DNA of 33,862 nt from the NCBI RefSeq assembly GCF_000282615.1, contig NZ_AKIY01000238.1:1-33862 (forward strand), in the 5' to 3' direction. Under the pieces are notes generated by a model, which was not told the DNA's origin, did not search any database, and worked only from the letters and a program-made list of their open reading frames with translations. Numbering within the stretch: position 1 is the first letter of the stretch; the number at the start of each line of letters is the position of its first letter. The stretch comes from Bradyrhizobium sp. YR681. GTDB taxonomy: Bacteria > Pseudomonadota > Alphaproteobacteria > Rhizobiales > Xanthobacteraceae. Position numbers and translations under genes: made by a program. Shown piece after piece: positions 17,596-29,300 of this stretch.

Positions 17596-17837
17596 GGGGC
17601 GCCTGATCTCGCGCTGGCAGTTAGCCACCTATTGAAGTGTCGAGCCCGGCGGGCCGTAGGGTGATCCATGTCGGCGGCTGAAGCGGCGGCCTGATGCTGC
17701 TTCAAGACTCCGCTCGTCGGCGCTTTCAAGAATCGGTCATGCTTCATGCTCTGGTCGTCGTAGGCCAGAACGAACTTCAATCCGAATTGCGCACGTGGGA
17801 TTCGGGACTCTCGGCATTCAACTACTCGCGCGAATGC

Positions 17838-17865
17838 AAATTTGATTTGGTTCGTAAATCAATTT
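17838..17865. promoter_or_regulatory. AT-rich dyad in GC-rich surroundings
   Basis: AAATTTGATTT (17838-17848) and AAATCAATTT (17856-17865) are near-perfect inverted copies around a 7-base centre. The low GC content stands out in this window. It may be a site for a regulator or nucleoid protein that prefers AT-rich DNA, upstream of the repeat-protein operon. The function is not shown. Confidence 0.35.
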
Positions 17866-17960
17866 CTTATCGTGGACTAATCAATTGCCGCAGATCGTGT
17901 GTCGAAAGAGGCAGTCCACAAGACGTTTCCGCGTTCAAGTCGACGTTTTTCTTGCGCGTG

Positions 17961-18100
17961 AGAATTATTTCCAAAAATTTCGGAATGCGTCTTGCTCTCT
18001 TTTCGCGGTTGCGACATTCTGCCTTCGCACACATGGGTAGAGGCAGTGAGGGAAGTTGATCGGCCTGGAATGAATGTCTCCCTCGACCTCTCTCTCGCAC
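17961..18100 (+). promoter_or_regulatory. Conserved leader element, copy A
   Basis: This stretch is clearly related to 32021-32152, upstream of the second repeat protein. From 17991 to 18040, 38 of 50 bases match 32041-32090 without gaps. Identical blocks are CTTGCTCT (17991), GGTTGCGACATTCTG (18007-18021) and GGGTAG (18035-18040). GAGGGAAGTTG (18048-18058) and an upstream ATTATTTCC (17964) are also shared, with small spacing changes. It lies about 310-400 bases before the first start codon. It may be a promoter with regulator sites or a structured 5' leader. Confidence 0.7.
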
Positions 18101-18368
18101 ATATAACGGCCGCTATCGGATCGCGATAACTCGCCCGGCCGCTCCTGCGGGCATCCAAAACAAACGAGGAATAAACCGCGCGTGAGCGGCTGCTGACGCG
18201 TGGACGCTCGAGGTGTGTCCAGGTTCGCTCAAGGCGGTTGTTGCAGAATGTTCGGGTGCGAGGCGTGAGGGAGATTCGAGTGTTTCAAGCCGGGTCCATG
18301 AGCGATGAGCGCTTGAAGCGCCTTCTGTCGGATCCTGCGTCGTCGCATCGATGGTGGGGCGAATCGTA

Positions 18369-20354
18369 ATGTATGCCGAGGAGTCGCCGGGATTCGCATC
18401 GTTCGAGGCCGGCCTCGCGCACCATCGCGCAGGTCGCTTGCCGCAGGCCGAGGCCATCTATCGACAGATATTGGCGTCCGAGCCTGACCATGCGGACAGT
18501 ATTCATCTTCTGGGAGTTGCTTCGTTCCAGGCCGGTCAGCCCGACAAGGCGCTCGATTTCATCATCCGTGCCATCAAGCTCCGGCCTTGCACCGGCGTCT
18601 ATTACAGCAACATGGCCGCCGTCTTGCGCGCGCTCGGACGCAGGGACGAGGCCGTCGCGAGCTACCGCGAGGCGCTGTTGCATCAGCCCGACAATCTCGA
18701 TGCACACAATCAGCTCGGAATCCTGCTCGGTGAATCCGGCGACGCTGCGGGCGAGGAAGCCCATTACCGGCTCGCGCTGCGATATGATCCCGACCATGTC
18801 GATGCCCGGTTCAATCTCGCCAATCTGCTGGTGAGGCGGAAACATCTCGATGACGCCATCGGCGACTTTCGGCAGGTGCTGCGGCGCAAGCCGGATTTTG
18901 CGGCGGCCCATAGCAACCTCGGGGCCGTGCTGTTCGATCTGTCTGCTTTCGAGGAATGCGAGCGTTGTTATCGCGAGGCCGTGCGCCTCAACCCCGCATT
19001 TGCGGAGGCCTATAACAACCTTGGCATTCTTCTGACCAAATTGGGTCGCTTCGACGAGGCGGAGGCCGGCCTTCGTGAGGCCTGCAAACTCAAGTCGTGC
19101 TTCCCTGAGGCCTTGAACAATCTAGGTGATCTGCTGCGAATCCGGGGGCGACCGGAGGAATCAGAGGTATGTTGCCGGGAGGCTTTGCGTCTGAAGCCGG
19201 ATTATGTTTCGGCGCAACTGAACCTGGGCAACGCCCTTCGCGAGTCCGGCCGCTTTCACGAAGCCGAGGCTTGCTATCGGGAAGCTCTCGATCGCAATCC
19301 GGCCTGGCCTGAGGCGCTCAGCAATCTCGGCAGCCTGCTGTTCGATCTGGGGCGGCCCGATGAAGCCATTCAGAGCTTCCGAACGGCGGTGTCGCAAAAG
19401 CCAGATTATCCCGACGCGCATTCCAACCTTGCGATCACCCTGTTGCTGGCCGGCCAGTTCGATGAAGGATGGCGGGAGTATGAGTGGCGGTGGAAGCAGG
19501 ACAAGAACAAGCCGCATCTCCGTGGCTTCAGCCAGCCGCTCTGGGACGGCGGCGATATCGGTGATCGCGTCCTGCTGCTGCATGCGGAGCAGGGCTTCGG
19601 CGACACGCTCCAGTTCTGCCGCTTCGTGCCGGCCATCGCGGCGGGACGGCGGGTCGTTCTCGAGGTTCAGCGGCCGCTGGTGCCGCTCCTGGCGGGGTTG
19701 CCGGGAATTGAGCGCATCGTCGCCCATGGTGACCCGCTGCCGCCATTCGATCTGCATTGCCCGTTGTTGAGCCTGCCGCGGGTTCTGGGCACCACCCTCG
19801 AAACCATCCCGCAGCAGGCTTCCTATCTCCGTGCCGATCCGCAGCGCGCCGCGGCTTGGTGTCAGCGAATTGGTCAGCTCGATGGCCTGCGGGTCGGCCT
19901 CGTCTGGGCGGGCAATCAGGCGATGGGGGCCGACCGGCGCCGATCCATTCCGCTCGAGCGGTTTTCGGAGCTCTCGGACATGCCGGGGGTGAGTTTCGTT
20001 TCATTGCAGAAGGGACCGGCGGCCGAACAGTCGCGGCCGCCAGGTCTGTCCTTGCACGATTGGACCGAAGACCTCCACGACTTCGGTGAAACTGCCGCGC
20101 TGATCGAGGCGCTGGATCTGGTCATCAGTGTCGATACCGCGGTGGTGCATCTTGCGGGAGCGCTTGGTCGTCCGGTCTGGCTGCTCAATCGCTTCGACCG
20201 GTGCTGGCGGTGGCTGCTGAACCGCTACGACAGCCCCTGGTATCCGACGCTGCGGCAATTCCGGCAACCTCAGCCCGGCGACTGGTGTCGCGTTCTCCAG
20301 GACGTGCGCGCCGAACTCCAGAAGCTCAGTCCGACCCGATCCACCGTCCAGTAA
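18369..20354 (+). CDS. TPR-repeat glycosyltransferase (GT9-like), first copy
   Basis: A 661-residue protein. Residues about 8-370 are ten 34-residue TPR repeats plus a partial eleventh (pattern NLGxxLxxxGRxDEAxxxYREALxxxPD). From about 400 the protein has a GT-B-like transferase domain: HAEQGFGDTLQFCRF (405-419), VGLVWAGN, RRSIPLERF, FVSLQKGPAAEQ, VISVDTAVVHLAGALGRPVW (about 583-602, like the donor-binding motif of heptosyltransferases) and DSPWYP. No signal peptide or membrane segment is visible, so it acts in the cytoplasm. ATG 18369 (MYAEESPG) is preferred over ATG 18351 because GTGGGG precedes it. The stop lies 41 bases before the giant repeat protein, which is its most likely substrate. 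The family is clear; the donor sugar and target are inferred or unknown. Confidence 0.9.
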   Translation: MYAEESPGFASFEAGLAHHRAGRLPQAEAIYRQILASEPDHADSIHLLGVASFQAGQPDKALDFIIRAIKLRPCTGVYYSNMAAVLRALGRRDEAVASYREALLHQPDNLDAHNQLGILLGESGDAAGEEAHYRLALRYDPDHVDARFNLANLLVRRKHLDDAIGDFRQVLRRKPDFAAAHSNLGAVLFDLSAFEECERCYREAVRLNPAFAEAYNNLGILLTKLGRFDEAEAGLREACKLKSCFPEALNNLGDLLRIRGRPEESEVCCREALRLKPDYVSAQLNLGNALRESGRFHEAEACYREALDRNPAWPEALSNLGSLLFDLGRPDEAIQSFRTAVSQKPDYPDAHSNLAITLLLAGQFDEGWREYEWRWKQDKNKPHLRGFSQPLWDGGDIGDRVLLLHAEQGFGDTLQFCRFVPAIAAGRRVVLEVQRPLVPLLAGLPGIERIVAHGDPLPPFDLHCPLLSLPRVLGTTLETIPQQASYLRADPQRAAAWCQRIGQLDGLRVGLVWAGNQAMGADRRRSIPLERFSELSDMPGVSFVSLQKGPAAEQSRPPGLSLHDWTEDLHDFGETAALIEALDLVISVDTAVVHLAGALGRPVWLLNRFDRCWRWLLNRYDSPWYPTLRQFRQPQPGDWCRVLQDVRAELQKLSPTRSTVQ

Positions 20355-20383
20355 CGCCACGAACTCAGAATTCTTCGTCATTC

Positions 20384-20388
20384 AGGAA
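20384..20388 (+). promoter_or_regulatory. Ribosome binding site for the giant repeat protein
   Basis: AGGAA sits about 7-8 bases before the ATG at 20396 and supports that start. The open frame reaches back to 20201, inside the glycosyltransferase gene, but that extension reads as an Arg/Pro-rich shadow and has no ribosome binding site of its own. Confidence 0.7.
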
Positions 20389-20395
20389 TGAAGTC

Positions 20396-23300
20396 ATGAC
20401 AACGACCGTCACGAGCACTGCCTCGAACACGAGCCTCACGGTTTCCGCCAATGACGAGAGCCTCATCCTGATCGGGAACAGTGATGTCGTGACCGTCACC
20501 GGCATCAGCGACAGTGTCACCATCACCGGCGTCGCCGATACGGTCATCGCCAGCTCGACGCAGGTGACGCTGACGGGCACGTCGTCCAGCGCCACCGTGA
20601 TCGGTGCCGGCAATATCGTGACCGTCACCGGCACGAACGATACGGTGACGCTGTCGGGCGTGCTGGAGACCCTGGTGGCGAGCTCGTCCGCGGTGACGCT
20701 GACGGGGACGAGCACCTCGGTGGTGGTGACGGGCGATGGCAATTCGATCGTCGTCGCCGGCGGGAACGATACGCTGACGGCGGGCGGCGGCACGATCGCG
20801 ATCAATGCTGCAGGCACCGTGCTGACGACCACGGCGGACACCAAGCTGACGCTGGGGAACGGCGCCAGCGCGACTGTGAACGCGGTCGGGTTCGTCGATC
20901 AGGTGACGCTTGGGGCGTCGAATACGTTCACCCTCGCCAACAATGGCGACGGCGTCCACATCCTGGCCACCGGCGCAACCGGCACTGGCGATGTGATCAC
21001 GGCCAGCAATGTGGCGGTGAATTTTACCGGCGTGAATACGGGAACGACGCTCATCAACAATTCGATCACGGGTGTCAACGACCAGGTGACAGTGAGCGGC
21101 AGCAAGCTGGCGGTGACCGTCAATGGCGTTCCCAACGGCCAGATATTGGTGAGCGGCTCCAACGACAGCCTGACCGTCAACGCGGGTGGAGCCGCCGGCA
21201 GCGTGCTGGTCAGCGGCACGAACGACACTGTGAACGTGACCAACACGGCGGTGACGCTGACGGGGACATCGTCCGCCCTGACCGTGAGCGGCACCAACAA
21301 CACGGTTCAGGTGACGGGACCGAGCGAGACGGTCACGCTGACAGGTACGAGCAGCTCGGCGGTGGTGACGGGCACCCCGGTCGCGATTTACGTTTCAGGC
21401 ACGAACGACACGTTGACCGCGGGAGGCGACGCGATCACGTTGACGGCCAGCGCCTCGGCGATCATCGACGCCGCAGGATTGGCCGATCAGGTGACTTTGG
21501 CTGGCAACAACCGCCTGACGCTGACCAACAACGCTGCGGGCAGCAGCATCACGGCAAGCGGCTATGACACGATCACCGCCAGCAATGCGGCCGTGACGTT
21601 CCTCGGATTGGCCGGCGCGCCATCGGCTGCCACGCTGACCGGCTCCAACGATCAGGTGACCGTGACTGCGAACAGCCTGGCGGTGTTGGTCAATGGGGCT
21701 CCGAGTGGCCTCGTCGTGGTCAGCGGGAACGACGACAGCGTGACGATCAATGCCGGTGGCGTGAGCGGCAACGTCCTGGTCACCGGCATGCGCGACGGCC
21801 TCGCTGTGTCCAATACGGCGGTGACACTGGCGGGGACATCATCCAGTCTGTCTGTGAGCGGCGCCAACAACACCGTTCAGGTGACGGGAGCGAACGAGAC
21901 GGTCACACTGACGGGCGTCAGCAGCTCGGCGGTGGTGACGGGTTCGCCGGTGGCGATCTATGTGTCAGGCACAGCCGACACGTTGACGGCAGGAGGTGAC
22001 TGGATCGCGTTGACGAGCAGTGCTTCGGCGACGGTGGATGCCCAGGGAATGGTCGATCAGCTGGTCCTTTACGCCAGCAACAGTCTGAATCTGATCAATA
22101 ACGCTGTCGGCACCACGATATCGGCCAACGGCAATCAATCGATCATCGCAAGCAATGCATCAGTGAATTTCACCGGGACGACTGGCCAGGCATCCGGCGC
22201 CACGCTGACCGGATCGAACGATCAGGTGACCTTGAGCGGGAGCAGCGAGGGGCTGACGATCAACGGAGTCCCGAGCAGCGTGCTGGTCGGCGGATCCAAG
22301 AATAGCGTAACGATCAACACCGGCGGGGCGAGCGGCGGCGCGTCGATCAGCGGGACTGACGACCAGGTGATCATTAATGCCGGGGGAGCAAGCAGCAATG
22401 TCGTGGTCACCGGCGTGCGCGCGACCGTCCTTGCCAGCAACACGGCTGTGACGCTCGCGGGGACGGGATCCAGCGTGTCGGTGGGCGGCACCAGCAACAC
22501 GGTTCAGGTGACCGGATCGAACGAAAGCGTCGCGGTGTCGGGCACGTCGAACACGGTGATCGCCAGTTCATCGACGCTGACGATGTCGGGCACGAGCACT
22601 TCCGCGGTCGTGACGGGGACCGGAAATGCGATCACCATTGCGCAGGATGCAAGCGTCGCACTGACAGGAAGCGGTAACACGATCTCGCTGGCGGTCGGCT
22701 CTACGGCGACGATCGATGCCGCAGGAATGATGAACCAGATCTGGCTCAGCTTTTCCGACAGGCTGACGCTGATCAATAATGCGGCGGGCTCGACCATCAC
22801 GGTTTCCGCCAACTATGGCTACAGCTTTTACGATATTATCAACGCCAGCAATGCGTCGGTGGTGTTCGCCGCTGTCGGCCATAGCGGTTATCCGGCTTAC
22901 ATGACCCTGACCGGCGACAGCAATCAGGTGACCGTGAGCGGGACTTATCAGAGTGTCACGATCAACGGCGTTCCTGCCGGCCCGGTGATCGTCACCGGCT
23001 CCAACAACTGGGTGGCGCTCAACGCGGGCGGCGTAAGCGGCGGTGTGCTGGTCAGCGGCGTTAACGACACGCTGTATGTGAACAACACGGCGGTGACACT
23101 GTCGGGGACGGGATCCAGCGTATCACTCAACGGCACCAACAACACGGTTCAGGTGACCGGATCGAACGAGGGGATCGCGCTGCTAAGCTCGAGCAGCTCG
23201 GTGGTGGTCACGGGAATGCCGGCTTCGATTTACGTCGCAGGCACAAGCGAATCGTTGACGGCGGGCGGCGACGCGATCACTCTGGCATTTGGCGCGTCGG

Positions 23301-26300
23301 CGCTGATAGACGCCGCGGGATTCGCCGACCAGATTACCTTGAACGGCAGCAACTGGCTGCAGCTCACCAATAACGCTGCAGGCTCGACCATATGGTCCGG
23401 CGGCAGTGACGTCATCCTCGCAAGTAATGCGTCCGTGGTGTTTGGCGCAACGAGCTCCCACGCCACGCTGACCGGGTCGAATGATCAGGTGACGGTGACG
23501 GGGACTGCCTCCGCGGTGACGATCAACGGGGCGCCGGCCGGTACTGCGCTGATCGGCGGGTCTAGTAACAGCGTGCTGATCAATACCGGCGGCGCCAGTG
23601 GCAACGCGGTCGTCAGCGGAGGCAACGACGCCGTGGTGATCAACACCGGCGGCGCAGCGAGCAATGTGACGATCAGTGGATCGTACGACCAAGTAACGGT
23701 CAACGCCGGGGGCGCGAGCGGCACCGCGCTGGTCACTGGCACGAACGAAACACTGGTTATGGCCAACACGGCGATAGCACTGGCGGGGGCGGCGTCCGGC
23801 GTGACGCTTTACGGTGCCAACAACACGGTTCAGGCGATGGGGACCAGCAACTGGCTGGTCTTGGGGGGAACAAGCAGCTCGGCCGTGGTGACGGGCACTA
23901 TGACGGCCGGGATTGCCGTTACAGGAGCAAACGATACGCTGACCGCCGGCGGCAGCACGATTGCGCTCAATGGATCGGGCGCCGTGTTGACGACTACTGC
24001 GGCCACCACTGTGTCTCTGGCGAACAGTGTCGTTGCAACGATTGACGCCGGCGGGTTTGCCGATCAGGTGACCGTCGGAGCGGGCGACAGGCTGACACTG
24101 ACCAACAACGGTGCTGGTACGAGCGTCACAGCCACCGGTGGCGGTGATACGATCGCGGTCAGCAATGCCACCGTGACCTTTGCCGGCAATGGCGCGAGTG
24201 TTGCCAGCACCCTCAACGGGTCGAACGACCAGATCACGTTGAGCGGAGCGAGCCAGGTGGTGACCGTGAACGGTGCGCCCAACGGCCCGGTCGTGGTCAG
24301 CGGCACCAAGGACACCCTGACGATCAACGCCGGTGGGGCCAGCGGCAACGTCGTGGTCAGCGGCGTGAACGACACGATCAATGTGACCAATACGGCTGTG
24401 ACCCTGGTATCAGGTTCGGCCGGCACCGTGATCACCGGAACCGGCAACTCGATTTCGACCAGCGGAATTGGCGTCAGCGTCACCTTGACCGGTGCAAACC
24501 AGAGCTTGAACGCTACCAGCAGCTTTGTGACGTTGGCGGGCACGAGCACCTCGGCCGTGGTGACCGGTGCGGGAAATGCGATCGTCGTCAACGGCACGAG
24601 CGATACGCTGACCACCAGCGGCGGTGCGATCACGCTCAACGCGACGGGCGCCGTGGTGACGTCTACCGCGGCCGCAACCGTAACCTTGGCGAACAGTGTC
24701 GCGGCAACGGTGGATACCGGCGGCTTTGCCGATCAGGTGACGCTCGGTGCGAACGGTGCGCTGACGCTGACCAATGCGGCGGGCTCGGTGGTGACAGCCA
24801 CGGGAAGCGGCGATGCGATCACCGCCAGCAATGTCACGGTGTCGCTGTCGGCAAGCTCGGCAACCCTCGCCGTAACAGGATCGAACGACACGGTGGTCGT
24901 GACCGGGACCAAGGATACGCTGACGCTGTCCGGCGCCTCTGAAAAGGTGACGGCGAGCTCGACGACGCTGACCCTGACCGGGACCAGCAGCTCGGCCGTC
25001 GTGACGGGGACAGGAAATACCATTGTCCTTGCGGGCGCGAACGACACGCTGACAGCGGGTGGCGGCACCATTGCCGTCAATGCGACGGGCGCCGTAGTCA
25101 CGACCACCGCGGCGACGGCGATAACCCTCGCCAATGGTGTCACCGCATCGGTGAATAGTGGTGGCTTTGCCGACCAGGTGACGCTTGGGGCGAATGATAC
25201 GGTATCGATCGGCAATGCCGCAGGCTCGGTGATCACTGCCACGGGCACCGGTGATGCGATCACCGTGAGCAATGCCATGGTGACGCTATCGGCCAGCTCG
25301 GCGACCCTTGCCGTGGCCGGATCGAGCGATACGGTGGTTGTGGCCGGGACGAAGGATATTGTGACGGTGTCCGGGACGTCGAACAGCGTGAACGCCAGCT
25401 CGACGACGCTCACGCTGACCGGGACCGGCAGCTCGGCCTTGGTGTCGGGCGCTGGAAACACGATCGTCGTTGCGGGCACGAACGACACGCTGACCGCAGG
25501 CGGCGGCTCGATCGCGATCAATGCGACAGGCGCCGTGGTGACGACCACCGCGGCGACGCCCGTGACTCTGGCAAACAATGTTGCCGCAACGGTGAGTGCA
25601 AGCGGTTTTGCCGAGCAGTTCACCCTCGGGACGAACGATGCGCTCACGCTGACCAATGCCGCGGGCTCGACGGTGACAGCCACCGGGACCGGTAACGGTG
25701 TTGCCGCCAGCAACGTCGCGGTCACGCTGTCGGCAAGCTCGGCGACTCTGGTCGTCGCCGGATCGAGCGATACGGTGGTCGTGGCCGGGACCAGCGATAC
25801 GGTGACAGTGTCCGGGACGTCGGACACGGTGACTGCGACTTCGACGGCGATCATCCTCACCGGGACCAGCAGCTCGGCTGTGGTGTCCGGGACAGGAAAC
25901 GCGATCGCCGTTACGGGGGCAAACGACACGCTAGCCGCGGGCGGTGGCACGATTGCATTCTATGCGACAGGCGGTGTGCTGACGGCGACGGCGGCGACCA
26001 CCATATTCCTGGCGAACAATGCCGGCGCCACGGTGAACGGTGGCGGCTTTGCCGAGCAGGTGACGGTTGGAACTAACGACACCCTGACGCTCACCAACAA
26101 TGGGGCCGGCACCACCGTCACGGCTGCCGGTGGCGGTGATACCATCACTGTCAGCAACGCCGCTGTCACGTTCGGCGGCAACGGCGCATATCTCGCCAGC
26201 ACGCTGACCGGGTCGAATGACCAGGTCACGCTGAGCGGTGCGAGCCAGGTTGCGACCGTCAACGGGGCGCCCAACGGCCCGGTCGTGGTCAGCGGGACCG

Positions 26301-29300
26301 CTGATACGCTGACGATCAATGCCGGTGGCGCGAGTGGAACGGTTCTGGTCAGCGGCGCGCAGGAAGTCCTGAACGTCACCAATACGGCGGTGACGCTGTC
26401 CGGGACGGGGTCCAGCGCGACCGTGAACGGCTCTGGAAATGCGGTTGCTGTGACCGGGGCGAATGAGGCCGTCGCGGTGTCGGGATCCGGCAACTCGGTG
26501 GTCGTCACGGGGACCGGCGACGCTGTCGCAGTGTCCGGATCGTTCGTGCCGGTGACGGCGAACTCGACGGCGATCACGCTGACGGGAAGCAGCACGTCGG
26601 CCGTGGTGACGGGGGCGGGGAATGCGATCGTCATTGCAGGCGCGAACGACACGTTGACCGCGGGTGGCGGCACGATCGCCATCAACGCGACGGGCGCCGT
26701 GCTGACGGGGACCGCGGCGACGACGCTGACGCTGGCAAGCAACATTGCCGCGACGGTGGATGCCGGCGGCTTTGCCGACCAGGTCACGCTTGGGTCCAAC
26801 GACGCGTTGACGCTGATCAACTACGCCGCCGGCACCGGACTCACGGTGACCGGCGGTGGCAATACGATCAACAACAGCAATGTCGCCGTGAACTTCAGCG
26901 GCAATGGCGCAGGAGTTGGCAATACGCTGACGGGATCGAGCGATCAGGTCACCTTGAGCGGCACGAGCCAGGTCGTGACTCTCAACGGGAGCCCCAATGG
27001 ACCGGTGGTGATCAGCGGCACGGGCGACACGCTGACGATCAACGCCGGTGGCGCGAGCGAAACCGTCCTGGTCAGCGGCAAGCAGGATGTCCTGAACGTC
27101 ACCAATACGGCGGTGACGCTGTCCGGGACCTCGTCGAGCGCGACGGTGATCGGGTCGGGCAATTCGGTGGTGGTGACCGGAACGAGCGACGCGGTCACGG
27201 TATCCGGATCGTTCGTGCCGATAACGGCAAACTCGACGGCGATCACGCTGACCGGAACGGGCAGCACTGCCGTCGTGACGGGTGGTGGGGATACGATCGT
27301 CGTCACGGGCATCAACGATACGTTGACCGCGGGAGACGCCACGGTCGCGCTCAATGCCACGGGCGCGGTGCTGACGACCACCGCGGCCACCACCGTGACC
27401 TTGGCGAACAATGTCGCTGCCGAGGTGCATGCCGGCGGCTTCCTGACACGGGCGACGCTGGGCAGCAACGACACGCTGGTGCTCGATGATCCCGCCAATC
27501 TGTCGTTCGTGACCGCCACGGGCGGCGGCGATACGATCTATGTCGACAATGCGAACGTCATCTTCAGCGGCAACGGCGGGGGCGTCGCCAACGTTCTGGA
27601 TGGCGAAAACAACATCATCGTCGTCAGCGGCAACAACGAGGTCGTGGTCGCCAACGGCGTGCCGTTCGGATCGGTCCTCGTCAGCGGCTCCGACGACGTC
27701 GTGACGATCAATGCCGGTGGCGTGAGCGGCACGCTCCAGATCATCGGCACGCGCGACCTGGTCAATGTCGACAATACGGAGGTGACATTGATCGCAACCA
27801 CCTCCACCGCGACGGTGCACGGGTCTGGCGACACGATTACGGTCATCGGAACGGGCAATGCGTTGACCGTGTCAGGGTCGTCGAATGCGGTCGCGGCGAA
27901 CGGGACTGCGGTGACGCTGACGGGCACCGGCAGCTCCGCCGTGGTGACGGGCAGCGGCGATGCGATCGTCGTCGCGGGCGTGAACGACACGCTGACCGCG
28001 GGAAGCGGCACGATTGCGGTCAATGCCACGGGCGCCTCGGTGACGACCACCGCGGCGACTGCGATAACCCTGGCAAGCAATATCGCGGTGACCCTGGATG
28101 CCGGCGGCTTCGCCGATCAGGTGACGCTCGGGGCGAACGACACGCTGACGCTGCTCAATGGCGCCAACACGGTGCTGAAGGCGACCGGCACCGGCGGCAC
28201 GCTCGCTGCGAACAATGCGGTGGTGACGCTGTCGGCGAGCTCGGCGACTCTCGCCGTGACCGGGTCCAGCGACACGGTGGTGGTGACCGGGACGGGCGAT
28301 GCGGTCACCGTGTCGGGGACATCGGACACCGTTTCGGCGAATTCGACGGCGGTGACGCTCACGGGAACGAGCAGTTCCGCCGTCGTGACGGGGACGGCGA
28401 ACGCGATCGTCGTGGCCGGCAGCAACGACACGCTGACCGCGGGAGGCGGCACGATCGCCGTCAATGGCACGGGCGCCATGGTGACGACGACGGCCGCCAC
28501 GGCCATCACCCTTGCAAGCAATATCGCGGCGACAGTGAATGCCGGAGGCTTCGCGGATCAGATAACGCTGGGGGCGAATGACACGCTGACACTGACCAAC
28601 AACGGCGCCGGTACCAGCATCAAGGCGACCGGTGCTGGCGATGCGATCACGGTCAGCAATGCCGCCGTGACGTTGTCGGGAACCGCCAGCTCAGCCGTCG
28701 TGACGGGCACGGGCAACGCGATCGTTGTGTCGGGGACGAACGGCACCCTGACCGCGGGCGGCGGCACGATCGCCGTCAACGGCACGGGCGCCGTGGTGAC
28801 GACCACTGCGGCGACGGCCATAACCCTGGCGAACAATATTGCCGCAACGGTGGATGCCGGCGGCTTCGCCGACCAGGTGACGCTTGGTGCGAACGACACA
28901 CTGACGCTGACTAACAACGGCGCCGGTACCAGCATCAAGGCGACCGGTCATGGTGATGCGATCACCGTCAGCAATGCCGCGGTGACGCTCTCGGGAACGA
29001 GCAGCTCTGCGGTGGTGACGGGCAGCGGGAATGCGGTCGTTGTCACAGGCACGAACGACACGTTGACCGCGGGAGGCGGCACGATCGCCGTCAATGGCGC
29101 GGGCGCCATGGTGACGACGACGGCGGCGACGGCCGTAACCCTGGCCAGCAACATCGCCGCAACCTTGGACGCTGGCGGCTTGGCTGACCAGGTGACGCTC
29201 GGGGCGAACGATACGCTGACGCTGCTCAATGCCGGCAACGCCGTGGTCACTGTCATCGGCACCGGCGATGTGATCGCGGCGAGCAATTCCGCGGTGACGT

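Larger units (their letters stand above)
17596..18368 (+). promoter_or_regulatory. Long intergenic region upstream of the glycosyltransferase/giant-protein operon
   Basis: About 770 bases lack a convincing gene. The region holds a GC-rich palindrome with no T-run at 17644-17654 (GCCCGGCGGGC) just after the LacI gene, an AT-rich dyad at 17838-17865, and the conserved leader element at 17961-18100, the last two listed separately. A small imperfect dyad TATCG..CGATA lies at 18114-18128. Minus-strand frames here are short and unsupported. The region most likely carries the promoter and a long 5' leader for the operon starting at 18369. Confidence 0.55.

Noticed and set aside
17644..17654. GC-rich palindrome after the LacI gene as a terminator
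   Set aside because: The arms are only about 4-5 bases with almost no loop and there is no T-run, so a Rho-independent terminator cannot be supported.
17867..18158. Small minus-strand frames that resemble a frame at 31990-32178
   Set aside because: The protein-level likeness reflects the shared DNA element in the two leaders. Frame lengths and starts differ, and the best-conserved blocks do not follow codon rhythm, so a non-coding element is more likely.
20201..20395. N-terminal extension of the giant protein
   Set aside because: It lies inside the first glycosyltransferase gene, has a shadow composition and no ribosome binding site; ATG 20396 follows AGGAA at a good distance.
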